Shown here: positions 1 to 8,805 of the stretch, one piece after another
Layout: every line of letters starts with the position of its first letter
How positions within the stretch are numbered: the stretch's first letter is position 1
NCBI GenBank assembly: GCA_964467925.1
Contig: CAYXSX010000001.1
Span: forward strand, 186,001 to 250,000
Source: CAYXSX01 sp964467925
GTDB taxonomy: Bacteria > Pseudomonadota > Alphaproteobacteria > Micavibrionales > Micavibrionaceae
Reading direction: 5' to 3'
Length of the DNA stretch: 64,000 nucleotides
Notes under the pieces: generated by a model
The model's input: only the letters and a program-made list of their open reading frames with translations
Databases searched by the model: none
What the model was told of the DNA's origin: nothing
Program-made: the position numbers and the translations under genes

Positions 1-882
1 CGGATAGGCCGCCGTGCCCAGCTCGGTATGCTTTTTGCGGATCGCGCGGGTGCGGGTAAAAGTATCGAAGAGGAAATCTCCGTCACCGCGCCTGATCGCC
101 TTTTGCATCGCGGTCAGGTCCTCGGTAAAGCGCTGGAGAATTTCCAGCACAGCCTCGCGGTTGTTCAAAAATACGTCGCGCCACATTGTGGGGTCTGAAG
201 CGGCAGTACGCGTAAAACCATGAAAACCCCCGGCGGAAAACTTGATCACTTCGGCCGTAATATCGTCCTCTAACTGGTCGGCCGTATCCACGACCGTATA
301 GGCAATCAGATGGGGCAGGTGTGAGGTAATGGCGAGAATAAGATCATGGTGCGCAGGCTCCATGATTTCAATAACCGCGCCGCATCCCTCCCAGAATTCG
401 GTAACTTTTTCGATCGCCTTCAAATCCGTATCGGGCGGCGGGGTAAGAATCGCCCAGCGCCCTTCGAATAAATCGGCAAGACCCGCATCGGGACCGGATT
501 TTTCATTACCCGCAATCGGGTGGGCGGGAACGAAATGCACGCTATCGGGAAGCTCGGGCGCTACGGCCTCAACCACCGCCTGCTTTACCGAACCCACGTC
601 GCTGACCACCGCGCCCGCCTTGAGATGCGGTGCGATCTGTCTAGCAAGCTCTTTATAGCTTCCGATGGGCACAGCAATCATAATCAGATCGCTATCCTGC
701 ACGCCCGCAATCGGATCGCGCGTTACCTTGTCGGCAAGGTTAAGCTCCTCCACCCGTTTGCATACGTCGGCATCCAGATCGACGCCCACGATTTTTAACG
801 GCATGCCGCTTTTGCGGATTGCACGAGCCAAAGAAGAACCGATAAGGCCAAGGCCGATAATGGTGATCGTTTTAAATTCCAT
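1..882 (-). CDS. tyrA: Prephenate/cyclohexadienyl dehydrogenase, 3' end cut off by the window
   Basis: NAD(P)-dependent oxidation of prephenate (or arogenate) on the way to tyrosine. The reverse complement reads MEFKTITIIGLGLIGSSLAR, an N-terminal Rossmann motif GLGLIGS, followed by SDVGSVK and the family motif VPAHPIAGNEKSG near residue 120, which includes the conserved HPxAG. The frame stays open to base 1 (294 residues). The last visible residues, ELGTAAYP, match the usual C-terminal end, so only a short tail is missing. It starts 8 bp after the chorismate mutase gene, so the two are very likely co-transcribed. Confidence 0.9.
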   Translation of the reverse strand, partial: MEFKTITIIGLGLIGSSLARAIRKSGMPLKIVGVDLDADVCKRVEELNLADKVTRDPIAGVQDSDLIMIAVPIGSYKELARQIAPHLKAGAVVSDVGSVKQAVVEAVAPELPDSVHFVPAHPIAGNEKSGPDAGLADLFEGRWAILTPPPDTDLKAIEKVTEFWEGCGAVIEIMEPAHHDLILAITSHLPHLIAYTVVDTADQLEDDITAEVIKFSAGGFHGFTRTAASDPTMWRDVFLNNREAVLEILQRFTEDLTAMQKAIRRGDGDFLFDTFTRTRAIRKKHTELGTAAYP

Positions 883-890
883 ACCGAGCC

Positions 891-1814
891 TTACGATGCT
901 TTAAAGGGAGGTTTGGGAGCCTTCGGGGCCTTGGATGATTTCGCCATTTTGATCTTAAGCGGCTTATAGGTCGGCGCGGTCGGATAACCGCCGATCGCGA
1001 TACATTTTGCATCCTGCTCGGAGAATTTTTGCTCCAGCGTGGCAAGGCGCTCATCCTTCTGGTCCATGTAAATATTAACCTCGACAAGGTGATAGCTTGG
1101 CGTGCCTGTGGCATTACCGCTCTTAGTATGGATACTCAAGGGCTCAGCCTTCATTTCCTTAAGCACGTCGAAAATACGCCCGCGGCTGACGCTGGGGTCG
1201 ATACGCACCACGATAAAACTGTGATCGTCGCCGGAAGGAATAAACTCCAGTTTTGATACCACCAGCGCGCGATGCTGGGCACTGCTTTTATCCGATGCCT
1301 CGCATCCATAGGGCAGAGCGCAGACAATACGCATGTTATGAGCTTCCTGTTCCAGCAAATAGCTCCACCACGGGTTTTCATCGCCGTCTTCCGGCCAGGG
1401 CACAACGGCGAAAGAGGATTCATCTTCGCGCACAGAAGCCACCGCGCTTAAAGGCGCGCTGACGCGCTTCATGGGCAGAACGCTGCCGAAGTAATTACGC
1501 GCCATATCCCAGTAAACCTCATGCCCCTCGGGCATGGTCACGCTGACATGAAGGCCAGTTTGCAAAAGAGAAACTGCCCCCACGAGTTCGCGCCAGATAC
1601 GCACAACGGCGCCTTCTGGCAGTGGTCCGTCATGACGGGCAAGAAGGCGGCGGATCATTTGCGCTTCACGCGCCGGATGAACGACCTGAAGATTTTGCTT
1701 CTTTTTTTCAGCCGCAATATCGGTAACAAGCGCCGCACGCTCCATAAGCAGGTCATGGAGCTTGTTATCCAGCGTGTCTATCTTTTTACGTATTTGATCG
1801 AGTTTTTCCGACAT
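891..1814 (-). CDS. Chorismate mutase domain protein with degenerate prephenate dehydratase-like remainder
   Basis: Residues 1-90 are an AroQ-type chorismate mutase domain (LDQIRKKIDTLDNKLHDLLM, later RIWRELVGA), which converts chorismate to prephenate. The other ~215 residues keep the outline of a prephenate dehydratase plus ACT domain: AVVPWPEDGDENPWW sits where dehydratases have a VPIENS motif, and ALVVSK sits where the catalytic TRF motif belongs. The catalytic Thr is therefore not visible, and dehydratase activity is doubtful; this is my inference. The tail is Lys/Ala/Pro-rich. It is the first gene of an operon with the prephenate dehydrogenase gene 8 bp downstream. Start chosen at ATG 1814, preceded by AAGAG. 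Confidence 0.85.
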   Translation of the reverse strand: MSEKLDQIRKKIDTLDNKLHDLLMERAALVTDIAAEKKKQNLQVVHPAREAQMIRRLLARHDGPLPEGAVVRIWRELVGAVSLLQTGLHVSVTMPEGHEVYWDMARNYFGSVLPMKRVSAPLSAVASVREDESSFAVVPWPEDGDENPWWSYLLEQEAHNMRIVCALPYGCEASDKSSAQHRALVVSKLEFIPSGDDHSFIVVRIDPSVSRGRIFDVLKEMKAEPLSIHTKSGNATGTPSYHLVEVNIYMDQKDERLATLEQKFSEQDAKCIAIGGYPTAPTYKPLKIKMAKSSKAPKAPKPPFKAS

Positions 1815-1895
1815 CGCTCTTAATTACAAGGACAGCGCATTTAAATCAAACCCTAAAATGAGCGTGAGCGCAGAAAATCGCAATTCCGCCTTCTT

Positions 1896-2618
1896 TTATA
1901 CTGCGGGTTTGGGGGCAAGGACGGCGCGCTCCTTAACACGTACTTTAGAACCGCGATCAACAGGGGCGTAAAGCTGTTTGCTCGCCTCGACGATATGTAC
2001 GCCGGCCGCAATGGGGATAATGGTTTTACCTAGTTTTTCAATGGTTCCTGCAGCCTTGAGAAGCAGGTTAGATTGCAACGGCGGAATAAAAAGCGCCTCC
2101 TCGGTCTGTTCGTGAATAAAGCGGTTATCGCGCAAATAGCGGCATAGCTGGGAGACCGAAAACGGCCTTCCCTGCCCCAATGGCGACCAGTCGGCACGGG
2201 CCCAGAGCCCCATGCGGTTGGGCACGACAATCAGCAGACGACCATCGGCCTTTAAAACCCGCCAGAGCTCCGCCATGAAGGGGCCAAGCATTTCCGAAAA
2301 CTCAAGCGTATGCACCAGAAGAATGCGGTCGATGGAAGAGTTTTCAAACGGCAAAGCGCCCTCTTCCGCCAGCGCAGCCAAATTCGGCCCTTCGGGCGGC
2401 CAGGCGTGAATACCCTGCATATGCGGGGAAAAGGCAAAAACCCGTTCGGCGTTGTCGGCATAGATGCGAAGGAAGGGCAGCGCATAACCGCAGCCCATCA
2501 GGCGCATGCCGTTCATATCGGGCCATATTTCGCGCAAGCGTGCTTGAAGGATGCGGCGTACTACACGCCCCACACGCGTGTTGTAGAAGGCTTTAAAATC
2601 GTAAACGGACGGATACAT
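1896..2618 (-). CDS. Class I SAM-dependent methyltransferase
   Basis: A 240-residue protein of the type-11 methyltransferase kind. MGCGYALPFLR (residues ~41-51) takes the place of the SAM-binding glycine loop, ALPFENSSIDRILLVHTLEF is motif IV, and ELWRVLKADGRLLIVVPNR is the post-motif segment. Start set at the ATG at 2618, 10 bp after the mutT stop. The longer open frame would run through mutT on the same strand and is not used. There is no clear Shine-Dalgarno, consistent with translational coupling to mutT. The substrate cannot be told from sequence. It ends with a basic tail, KVRVKERAVLAPKPAV. Confidence 0.8.
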   Translation of the reverse strand: MYPSVYDFKAFYNTRVGRVVRRILQARLREIWPDMNGMRLMGCGYALPFLRIYADNAERVFAFSPHMQGIHAWPPEGPNLAALAEEGALPFENSSIDRILLVHTLEFSEMLGPFMAELWRVLKADGRLLIVVPNRMGLWARADWSPLGQGRPFSVSQLCRYLRDNRFIHEQTEEALFIPPLQSNLLLKAAGTIEKLGKTIIPIAAGVHIVEASKQLYAPVDRGSKVRVKERAVLAPKPAV

Positions 2619-2628
2619 GAATAGGAGT

Positions 2629-3078
2629 TTAGAGATAATCCCGTAGCGCGGCAACAAGAGGAATATCGGCGGGCGGCATATCATATTCGCCCATATCGAC
2701 AGGCCGCACCCATGCCAGTGCCTCATGTTCGCGCGCCTCGGGCTCGCCATCCCAAAAGCGGCAGGCGTAAAGCGGCATCAGAAGATGGAAGTTCTCATAT
2801 GTATGGGAGGCAAAAGTTACAGGCGCAAAACATGAGGGGCGCGTTTCAACGCCAAGTTCCTCACCCAGTTCGCGCATGAGCGCAAATTCCGGCACTTCGC
2901 CTTCGCCAACCTTGCCGCCGGGAAACTCCCAGAGCCCGGCCATGGATTTCCCAGCGGGGCGGCGAGCCAGAAGCACACGGTTATCGGAATCGATCAAAGC
3001 GGCGGCCACGACCAGAACAACGGGTTTATCCTTCGGCGCTTCGGGTCTTGGCTGCGCCAATGCTTCGCTGCATCCCAT
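2629..3078 (-). CDS. mutT: Nudix hydrolase, MutT-type 8-oxo-dGTP diphosphatase
   Basis: Hydrolyses oxidised nucleoside triphosphates such as 8-oxo-dGTP so they are not used by polymerases. The Nudix box GX5EX7REUXEEXGU is complete, reading from GKVGEGE through MRELGEELGV (residues ~54-77), after LWEFPGG, which is typical of MutT. The length of 149 residues is normal. The start lies 2 bp after the stop of the parvulin gene, so these genes form one transcript. The first ~15 residues, MGCSEALAQPRPEAP, are not conserved family sequence, so translation may begin slightly later. Confidence 0.88.
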   Translation of the reverse strand: MGCSEALAQPRPEAPKDKPVVLVVAAALIDSDNRVLLARRPAGKSMAGLWEFPGGKVGEGEVPEFALMRELGEELGVETRPSCFAPVTFASHTYENFHLLMPLYACRFWDGEPEAREHEALAWVRPVDMGEYDMPPADIPLVAALRDYL

Positions 3079-3080
3079 AA

Positions 3081-4211
3081 TTAGGGAGTCATACTACCGG
3101 AAGCCGGGGCGGTTTCCTCTGGCGTTGCTTCTTCCTGAGAAGCAGCACTCTGACTTTCCGCTGCCTGTGGATTTTCTACCGATGCCGGTGCCGCAGCCTC
3201 TGGAGCAGGAGATGAAGTTGCCGCAGCTTCATCTGCGCCGTTCAGCGGCTTGCCGTTAACATCGTAAAGCTGAACATCTGCGTTCTCACGCCACTCGCCA
3301 ATGACCTGTGTCAATATTTGCTGGCGCAGTTGTGGCTCGAGGAATGGCTTGATCGCCTCGAATGTTTCGGGCTCTCTCGTGCGTTTGGCCTGAACTGCAA
3401 TCACGTGATAACCGAAATCGGATTTAACCGGCTTCTTCGTATAAGTGCCCGGCTCGGTAGAAAACGCCGCATCGGCAAAAACGGGAACGACATCCTTGGC
3501 CGTAAAATAACCAAGATCGCCGCCATTTTGCGCCGTACCGTCAGTGGAGTATTCCTTGGCCAGCTCGGCAAAATCCGCTCCACCGTCAAGTTTCTTGATA
3601 ATGTCCTTCGCCGTGCTTTCTGTCTCTACCAGAATATGAGAGGCCTTTACTTCTTCAGCTTCAGGAAAATTCTGTACATAATCGTTATAGGCCGCACGCA
3701 GACGATCTTCGGTCAGGCGCTTATCAATTTCCTGCTGAACGTAGGCGTTACGGATAATATTCTTTTTTGCTTCCGCCAGTTGCTTGACCACTTCGGGGTT
3801 ATTCTCAAGCCCTGCCCTTTGGCTTTTTTCCGTTGCCAGCTTCTCATTTACAACCTGATCCTGCGCAATCGCAAAAACCTGCTCCAGCGGCTGTTGACGC
3901 ATTTGAACCGGCATCGCATTAATTTGAGCGAAAACATCAAGGCGGTTGATCTCTTCTCCACCTACTCTGGCCACTACCGGGTTACCGGGTTCAAGTTCGA
4001 CGGGCGGGCGTACCTGTTCGGACGCAATCTGCCCCGGCGCTTCTTCTTCACTCGCAACTTCGGCTACGGCTGCCTCGTCCTTTTTCTGGTCGGCTGTAAG
4101 ATAACCGGAGAAATAGGCCAAGGCCCCGATCCCCGCCAACGCAACAACGACGAGTATGATAACAACAGTATTACCGGATTGATTTTTAAGCTTATTCGTG
4201 AACTGGCTCAT
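3081..4211 (-). CDS. Membrane-anchored parvulin-type peptidyl-prolyl isomerase (PpiC/SurA-like)
   Basis: A 376-residue periplasmic chaperone/PPIase. One transmembrane anchor (VVIILVVVALAGIGALAYFS, residues ~16-36) is followed by an acidic linker, a SurA-like N-terminal helical part (VNEKLATEKSQRAGL) and one rotamase domain at ~187-285: KASHILVE, GADFAELAKEYS, GGDLGYF, FGYHVI. The C-terminal 60 residues are low-complexity Ala/Glu/Pro/Ser. Start chosen at ATG 4211 because AAGGA lies just upstream; an in-frame TTG at 4247 is less likely. It heads the operon with mutT and the methyltransferase and is divergent from secA. The pairing with secA suggests a role in handling exported proteins. Confidence 0.88.
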   Translation of the reverse strand: MSQFTNKLKNQSGNTVVIILVVVALAGIGALAYFSGYLTADQKKDEAAVAEVASEEEAPGQIASEQVRPPVELEPGNPVVARVGGEEINRLDVFAQINAMPVQMRQQPLEQVFAIAQDQVVNEKLATEKSQRAGLENNPEVVKQLAEAKKNIIRNAYVQQEIDKRLTEDRLRAAYNDYVQNFPEAEEVKASHILVETESTAKDIIKKLDGGADFAELAKEYSTDGTAQNGGDLGYFTAKDVVPVFADAAFSTEPGTYTKKPVKSDFGYHVIAVQAKRTREPETFEAIKPFLEPQLRQQILTQVIGEWRENADVQLYDVNGKPLNGADEAAATSSPAPEAAAPASVENPQAAESQSAASQEEATPEETAPASGSMTP

Positions 4212-4247
4212 TTGACTAGCATCCTTGTTTGAATTCGAGTGTTTCAA

Positions 4248-4276
4248 ACACTATCCAATAGCGGCAGAGTTTTCAA
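4248..4276 (-). promoter_or_regulatory. Possible sigma-70 promoter for the parvulin-mutT-methyltransferase operon
   Basis: On the minus strand TTGAAA (4276-4271) and TAGTGT (4253-4248) are separated by 17 bp and lie just upstream of the chosen start at 4211. The -35 is good and the -10 weak. Confidence 0.35.
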
Positions 4277-4309
4277 CCACGGAAATAGAGATCAAAAATA
4301 TAACGCTTA

Positions 4310-4338
4310 TTGACGCAAGCTGGTCATAAGCTTATATC
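4310..4338 (+). promoter_or_regulatory. Sigma-70-like promoter of secA
   Basis: TTGACG (4310-4315), a 17-bp spacer and TATATC (4333-4338) lie 29 bp before the secA ATG in the divergent gap with the parvulin gene. Because the -35 TTG is also a possible start codon in the secA frame, this reading supports the downstream ATG at 4367 as the true start. Confidence 0.6.
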
Positions 4339-4366
4339 AGATCATCTGAAAACTATAAGGACTGTA

Positions 4367-7099
4367 ATGTTGTTAGCCCTCGCCGCAAAACTCTTTGGCA
4401 CCAGTAACGACCGCGCCCTGAAAAAGCTGGAACGCCATATTTCCCCGATCAACGCGCTGGAACCTGAATTCGAGGCGTTAAGCGATGAGGCTATGCGTGC
4501 CAAAACCGATGAATTCCGCGCCCGCCTGAAACAAGGCGCAAGCCTTGACGATCTTTCCCACGAAGCTTTCGCCGCCGTGCGCGAAGCCGCCAAGCGCACG
4601 CTGGGCCAGCGTCATTACGACGTCCAGCTTTTGGGCGGCATGGCATTGCATCAGGGACAGATTGCTGAAATGCGTACCGGGGAAGGAAAAACCCTCGTCG
4701 CCACGCTGGCGGTTTATCTTAATGCGCTGGAGGGTAAAGGCGTGCATGTGGTAACGGTGAACGACTACCTCGCCCGCCGCGACGCCGAATGGATGGGAAA
4801 GGTCTATGGCCGCCTCGGTCTTACCACAGGATGCATTATCAGCAATATTAGAGATAAGGAACGCCGAGAGGCCTATGCCTGCGACATTACCTACGGCACC
4901 AATAACGAATTTGGCTTCGATTACCTGCGCGATAATATGAAATTCCGTCTGGAACAGATGGTTCAGCGTCCTTTCAATTTCGCCATCGTGGATGAGGTCG
5001 ACTCGATCCTGATCGACGAAGCGCGCACGCCCCTGATCATTTCCGGCCCGTCAGACAGCAACACCGAACTTTACGGTATGGCGGACAAGATCATCCCGCA
5101 GCTTGAGGCCGCCGACTACGAACTGGACGAAAAGCACAAGACCATCGTACTGACAGAGGAAGGTACGGAAAAGGTTGAAAAGCTTTTGGAGAAAAGCGGC
5201 CTTATCAAGGAAGGCAATTTATACGACGTGCAAAACATCGCCCTTGTGCATCATGTCAATCAGGCATTGCGCGCGCATAAACTGTTCTTTGCCGACAAGG
5301 ATTATATCGTCAAGGACGGACGTGTCATTCTGATCGACGAATTCACGGGCCGTATGATGGAGGGCCGCCGCCTGTCCGAAGGCCTGCATCAGGCCATCGA
5401 AGCCAAGGAAGGCGTTCCGGTTCAGAATGAAAACCAGACGCTGGCCTCTATTACCTTCCAGAATTATTTCCGCCTCTACCCCAAACTGGCGGGCATGACC
5501 GGAACCGCCACCACGGAAGCGGCCGAATTTGCCGAAATCTATAATCTTGGCGTGGTGGAAATGCCCACCAATCTGCCCATCGCGCGTGTTGACCATGACG
5601 ATAAAATCTACCGCTCTCTGGCCGAAAAAAATCAGGCCGTCATTCATTTGATCAAGGATTGTCAGGAGCGCCAGCAACCCGTTCTGGTCGGCACAGTATC
5701 GATTGAAAAATCCGAAACGCTCTCGAATGCTCTTAAAAAGGCTGGAATCAAACACAATGTTTTGAACGCGCGTTTCCACGAACAGGAAGCGCAGATCATC
5801 GCGCAGGCCGGACAGCCCGGCGCGGTGACGATTGCCACCAATATGGCGGGTCGCGGAACGGACATTCAGCTTGGCGGTAACGCGGAAATGCGTGCGATGC
5901 AAGAAATTGACGAAAGCTGGAGCGAGGATAAAAAGGCCGCCGCCCTGCAAAAAATCCAGGCCGAAATCAGGGCGAATAAGCAAATCGTGAAAGAAGCCGG
6001 GGGGCTTTGCGTCATCGGCACAGAGCGCCATGAATCGCGGCGCATCGACAACCAGCTTCGCGGCCGTTCGGGCCGTCAGGGCGATCCGGGCACGACTATT
6101 TTCTTCCTGTCGGTTGAAGACGATCTGATGCGCATTTTCGCGGGCGACCGTCTGGAAAACCTGCTCAATTCCTCCGTAGGCCTGAAAGAAGGGGAATCGC
6201 TGGAACACCCGCTGATCTCCAAAATGCTGGAACGAGCGCAAGCCAAAGTCGAAAGCATGAACTTCGAGGTACGGAAAAACCTTCTGAAATACGACAACGT
6301 CATGAACGACCAGCGCAAAGTTATCTATGAACAGCGCAAGGAAATCATGGAGGCCGACACGCTCGAAGACCTTGTCACCGACATGCGCCATGACGTGATT
6401 GACGATCTTGTGGACGCCTATGTTCCCGCCGGCGCCTATGCCGAAAAATGGGACATGGAAACGCTCAAGACGGAAACGCACCGCCTGCTCGCCCTCGACC
6501 TTCCCCTGCCCGACTGGGCGAGAGAAGAAGGAATCGCGGACGCCGAAATTCGTGAGCGCCTTCGCGAGGCATCTGATAAACACATGGCCCGCAAGGCCAC
6601 CGACAACAAGCCCGAAACCTGGCGTCAGGTGGAAAAGGCCATCGTGCTCCAGCTTCTTGATCAAAGCTGGAAGGAACACCTGCTCCAGCTCGACCATTTG
6701 CGTCAGGGTATAAACTTACGCGCCTTCGGTCAGCGCGACCCGCTGAACGAATATAAAACCGAAGCTTTCGCTCTGTTTGAAATGCTGCTCGATAATTTGC
6801 GTGAAAGCGTTACCCAGACCCTGAGCTATGTCGAAATCGGCATGGATGAAAGCGGGCCCGGATTGATTCTGCCCTCTTTCATGAACCCGGAAAAACAGCA
6901 GGTTTTCGAAACCCGTAAGGACCCCGCCCTACAGGACCCGAACGCTGCGCTTAAAAAGGGAAGCGTTGAGCCATTCCCACAGAAAAAGCGCAAATTCGAC
7001 AAAAATGACCCCTCAACCTGGGGCAAAGTTGCGCGCAATTCCGCCTGCCCCTGTGGATCGGGTAAAAAATTCAAACAATGTCACGGCAAATTGGGGTAA
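4367..7099 (+). CDS. secA: Preprotein translocase ATPase SecA
   Basis: The motor that pushes unfolded preproteins through SecYEG. It has 910 residues, a normal length. Walker A is at ~102-110 (MRTGEGKT), the DEAD-type box DEVDSILIDEARTP at ~208, the preprotein-binding and helical scaffold regions follow, then MAGRGTDIQLGG and RGRSGRQGDPG of the second nucleotide domain. The C-terminus carries the SEC-C zinc motif NSACPCGSGKKFKQCHG (C-x-C-x8-CH, ~890-908), which binds SecB or ribosomes. Start at ATG 4367 gives the expected MLLALAAKLFGTSNDR beginning, with AAGGA upstream. A single-gene transcript from its own promoter is likely. Confidence 0.98.
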   Translation: MLLALAAKLFGTSNDRALKKLERHISPINALEPEFEALSDEAMRAKTDEFRARLKQGASLDDLSHEAFAAVREAAKRTLGQRHYDVQLLGGMALHQGQIAEMRTGEGKTLVATLAVYLNALEGKGVHVVTVNDYLARRDAEWMGKVYGRLGLTTGCIISNIRDKERREAYACDITYGTNNEFGFDYLRDNMKFRLEQMVQRPFNFAIVDEVDSILIDEARTPLIISGPSDSNTELYGMADKIIPQLEAADYELDEKHKTIVLTEEGTEKVEKLLEKSGLIKEGNLYDVQNIALVHHVNQALRAHKLFFADKDYIVKDGRVILIDEFTGRMMEGRRLSEGLHQAIEAKEGVPVQNENQTLASITFQNYFRLYPKLAGMTGTATTEAAEFAEIYNLGVVEMPTNLPIARVDHDDKIYRSLAEKNQAVIHLIKDCQERQQPVLVGTVSIEKSETLSNALKKAGIKHNVLNARFHEQEAQIIAQAGQPGAVTIATNMAGRGTDIQLGGNAEMRAMQEIDESWSEDKKAAALQKIQAEIRANKQIVKEAGGLCVIGTERHESRRIDNQLRGRSGRQGDPGTTIFFLSVEDDLMRIFAGDRLENLLNSSVGLKEGESLEHPLISKMLERAQAKVESMNFEVRKNLLKYDNVMNDQRKVIYEQRKEIMEADTLEDLVTDMRHDVIDDLVDAYVPAGAYAEKWDMETLKTETHRLLALDLPLPDWAREEGIADAEIRERLREASDKHMARKATDNKPETWRQVEKAIVLQLLDQSWKEHLLQLDHLRQGINLRAFGQRDPLNEYKTEAFALFEMLLDNLRESVTQTLSYVEIGMDESGPGLILPSFMNPEKQQVFETRKDPALQDPNAALKKGSVEPFPQKKRKFDKNDPSTWGKVARNSACPCGSGKKFKQCHGKLG

Positions 7100-7162
7100 T
7101 ATTATAAGAGCATAGCTTGCAAGGTCTATCCGGCCCTGCCCTGTTTTCAAAAGGACGCTCTT

Positions 7163-7921
7163 ATGAAGAAAAACGAAAAAGGCGAAGTCACAGGCTTTCG
7201 CACCCCTGCGCAAAGCGAAAACGATTCAAAGTTCAAGGATCTCGCTCTTTCCCTGATAGAACAAAGCGGCGATAACTGGGCTATGCATGCGCTGGCCGTT
7301 TTAAAGCGCAATTCCATCGCCCGGATTTTATATCTCGAACATATCTATAAGAAGGCCATCGACGTTCCGGGCGTAATCTGTGAATTCGGCGTGCATTGGG
7401 GAGCGGGAATGTCCACGCTTGTAAATCTCCGCAGCCTGCTCGAGCCTTATAATCACGCCCGCCATATTTACGGATTTGATACGTTCGATGGGTTTGCGGG
7501 CGTCACGGAAAAAGACGGCAAAAAAAGCAAGAAAGGCGATTACGCAACGCATGACGAGTTCGAATTCCGCCTTGCCGAAATTTTACGCTATCACGAATCC
7601 ATCGCACCCTTTCCGCATCAAGAAAAATTTTCACTGATTAAGGGGGATGTGATTAAAACCGTTCCCAAATGGCTGAAGCACAATCCGCACGCTCTAATCT
7701 CCATGGCCATATTCGATATGGATATCTACAAACCGACGAAAGAAATCTTGCCGTTGGTGATAGAGCGCATGCCCAAGGGTGCGCTTCTTGTGTTCGACGA
7801 GCTTAACTGCAGCTTCTTCCCGGGCGAAACCGAAGCCATTCGAGAGGTTCTGGGCGTTAAGAATCTGCGCCTGCAAAAGCATCCTCTTCAACCCTATTGC
7901 GCCTTTTGCGAGATCGAATGA
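7163..7921 (+). CDS. TylF/MycF-family SAM-dependent methyltransferase
   Basis: A 252-residue protein resembling macrocin O-methyltransferase (TylF) and relatives, which methylate sugar hydroxyls in a metal-dependent way. CEFGVHWGAGMSTL (~74-87) is the SAM loop, IYGFDTFDGF the following strand with acidic residue, and AIFDMDIYKPTKEILP (~182-197) the metal-binding region. Start ATG 7163 has AAGGA about 10 bp upstream. Its TGA overlaps the ATG of the next gene (ATGA), so the two are translationally coupled. The actual substrate is unknown; a surface sugar or small metabolite is possible. Confidence 0.75.
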   Translation: MKKNEKGEVTGFRTPAQSENDSKFKDLALSLIEQSGDNWAMHALAVLKRNSIARILYLEHIYKKAIDVPGVICEFGVHWGAGMSTLVNLRSLLEPYNHARHIYGFDTFDGFAGVTEKDGKKSKKGDYATHDEFEFRLAEILRYHESIAPFPHQEKFSLIKGDVIKTVPKWLKHNPHALISMAIFDMDIYKPTKEILPLVIERMPKGALLVFDELNCSFFPGETEAIREVLGVKNLRLQKHPLQPYCAFCEIE

Positions 7922-8799
7922 TGCGGCCCTATGTGCTTGAAAATATGAACTCCGGCTCTTTCATGGAGCGTTTGGATGAAATAGCCGAGCTTTATCATGA
8001 ATACGGCGTTGTGATTTTGCCGAAATTTTTTAAAGCCGATCCGGTCTATCAAAAATATATTTCCGACCTTGAGCGGATTTTCGACGAGGTTATACAAAAA
8101 TATGCGGGCGATGATTCTAGCAATCTGAACATCGGTGAAAAGCTCACCTTGCTAGCCGCGAAAACACCGGAAGCGGGAAAAATCATCACCGATCTGGGCA
8201 CGCAGCAAAATAAATTTTTTTCCTTTGGAAAAATCAAATATGCGGAATTTGTGAGCCGCATGCTCTGTCAAATCTGGGGCGACGATGCCATCCCCATGAC
8301 GCCGCAGGCGGGCGATACACTGCACTTTTTCCCGCCGGGAAAACAGTTTCACAAATACAACCTGCCCCCGCATCAGGATTACCAATACCTCATGCAATCG
8401 CCGCAACAGATCACGCTTTATTTCGGCATCAGCGATTATGCGAACAGTGTCGGCGGCCTGAAGATTTGGGAGAAGTCACACAAGCTCGGCATCCTCAAAA
8501 GCTGTAAAAACGAAAACGGCTCGTTTGAAATTCATGATTGGGAAAACGCGCTTAATGGTCTTGAGACCTATGATTACGAATGGAATCAGGGAGATTTCGG
8601 CCTGTTCGATAGCTTACTGGCCCACAGCTCCATTCCCAACACATCGGACAGCGCCAGCCGTATCGTGCAGATTTTCCGTTATTCCAACATCAATAACGAT
8701 ACCGCGCGGGCTTACGATTATTATTCCACCGTCTATAACAACCGCCGCGGCATAGATTTCACGGAAAAACACCCCGATCTTTACACTGAAGGCGAATAA
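7918..8799 (+). CDS. Phytanoyl-CoA dioxygenase (PhyH)-like Fe(II)/2-oxoglutarate oxygenase
   Basis: A 293-residue protein with the double-stranded beta-helix iron-binding triad visible: H152-x-D154 (PPHQDYQ) and H236 (LLAHSS), with R248 (SRIVQIFRY) placed to bind 2-oxoglutarate. This pattern is characteristic of PhyH-family hydroxylases. Translation starts inside the stop of the methyltransferase gene (ATGA; an adjacent second ATG at 7921 is also possible). The alpha/beta hydrolase gene follows after 6 bp. Methylation plus hydroxylation by coupled genes suggests tailoring of one substrate, which sequence alone does not identify. Confidence 0.75.
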   Translation: MMRPYVLENMNSGSFMERLDEIAELYHEYGVVILPKFFKADPVYQKYISDLERIFDEVIQKYAGDDSSNLNIGEKLTLLAAKTPEAGKIITDLGTQQNKFFSFGKIKYAEFVSRMLCQIWGDDAIPMTPQAGDTLHFFPPGKQFHKYNLPPHQDYQYLMQSPQQITLYFGISDYANSVGGLKIWEKSHKLGILKSCKNENGSFEIHDWENALNGLETYDYEWNQGDFGLFDSLLAHSSIPNTSDSASRIVQIFRYSNINNDTARAYDYYSTVYNNRRGIDFTEKHPDLYTEGE

Positions 8800-8805
8800 G
8801 CGCTT

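Noticed and set aside
2618..2750. Longer N-terminus of the methyltransferase reaching into mutT
   Set aside because: That part runs through the mutT coding region in another frame; the internal ATG at 2618 gives a normal methyltransferase.
5219..6697. A long open frame (492 codons) on the strand opposite secA
   Set aside because: It lies wholly antisense to a well-conserved gene and translates to a composition typical of antisense shadow (FGF..., VVH.., no motif).
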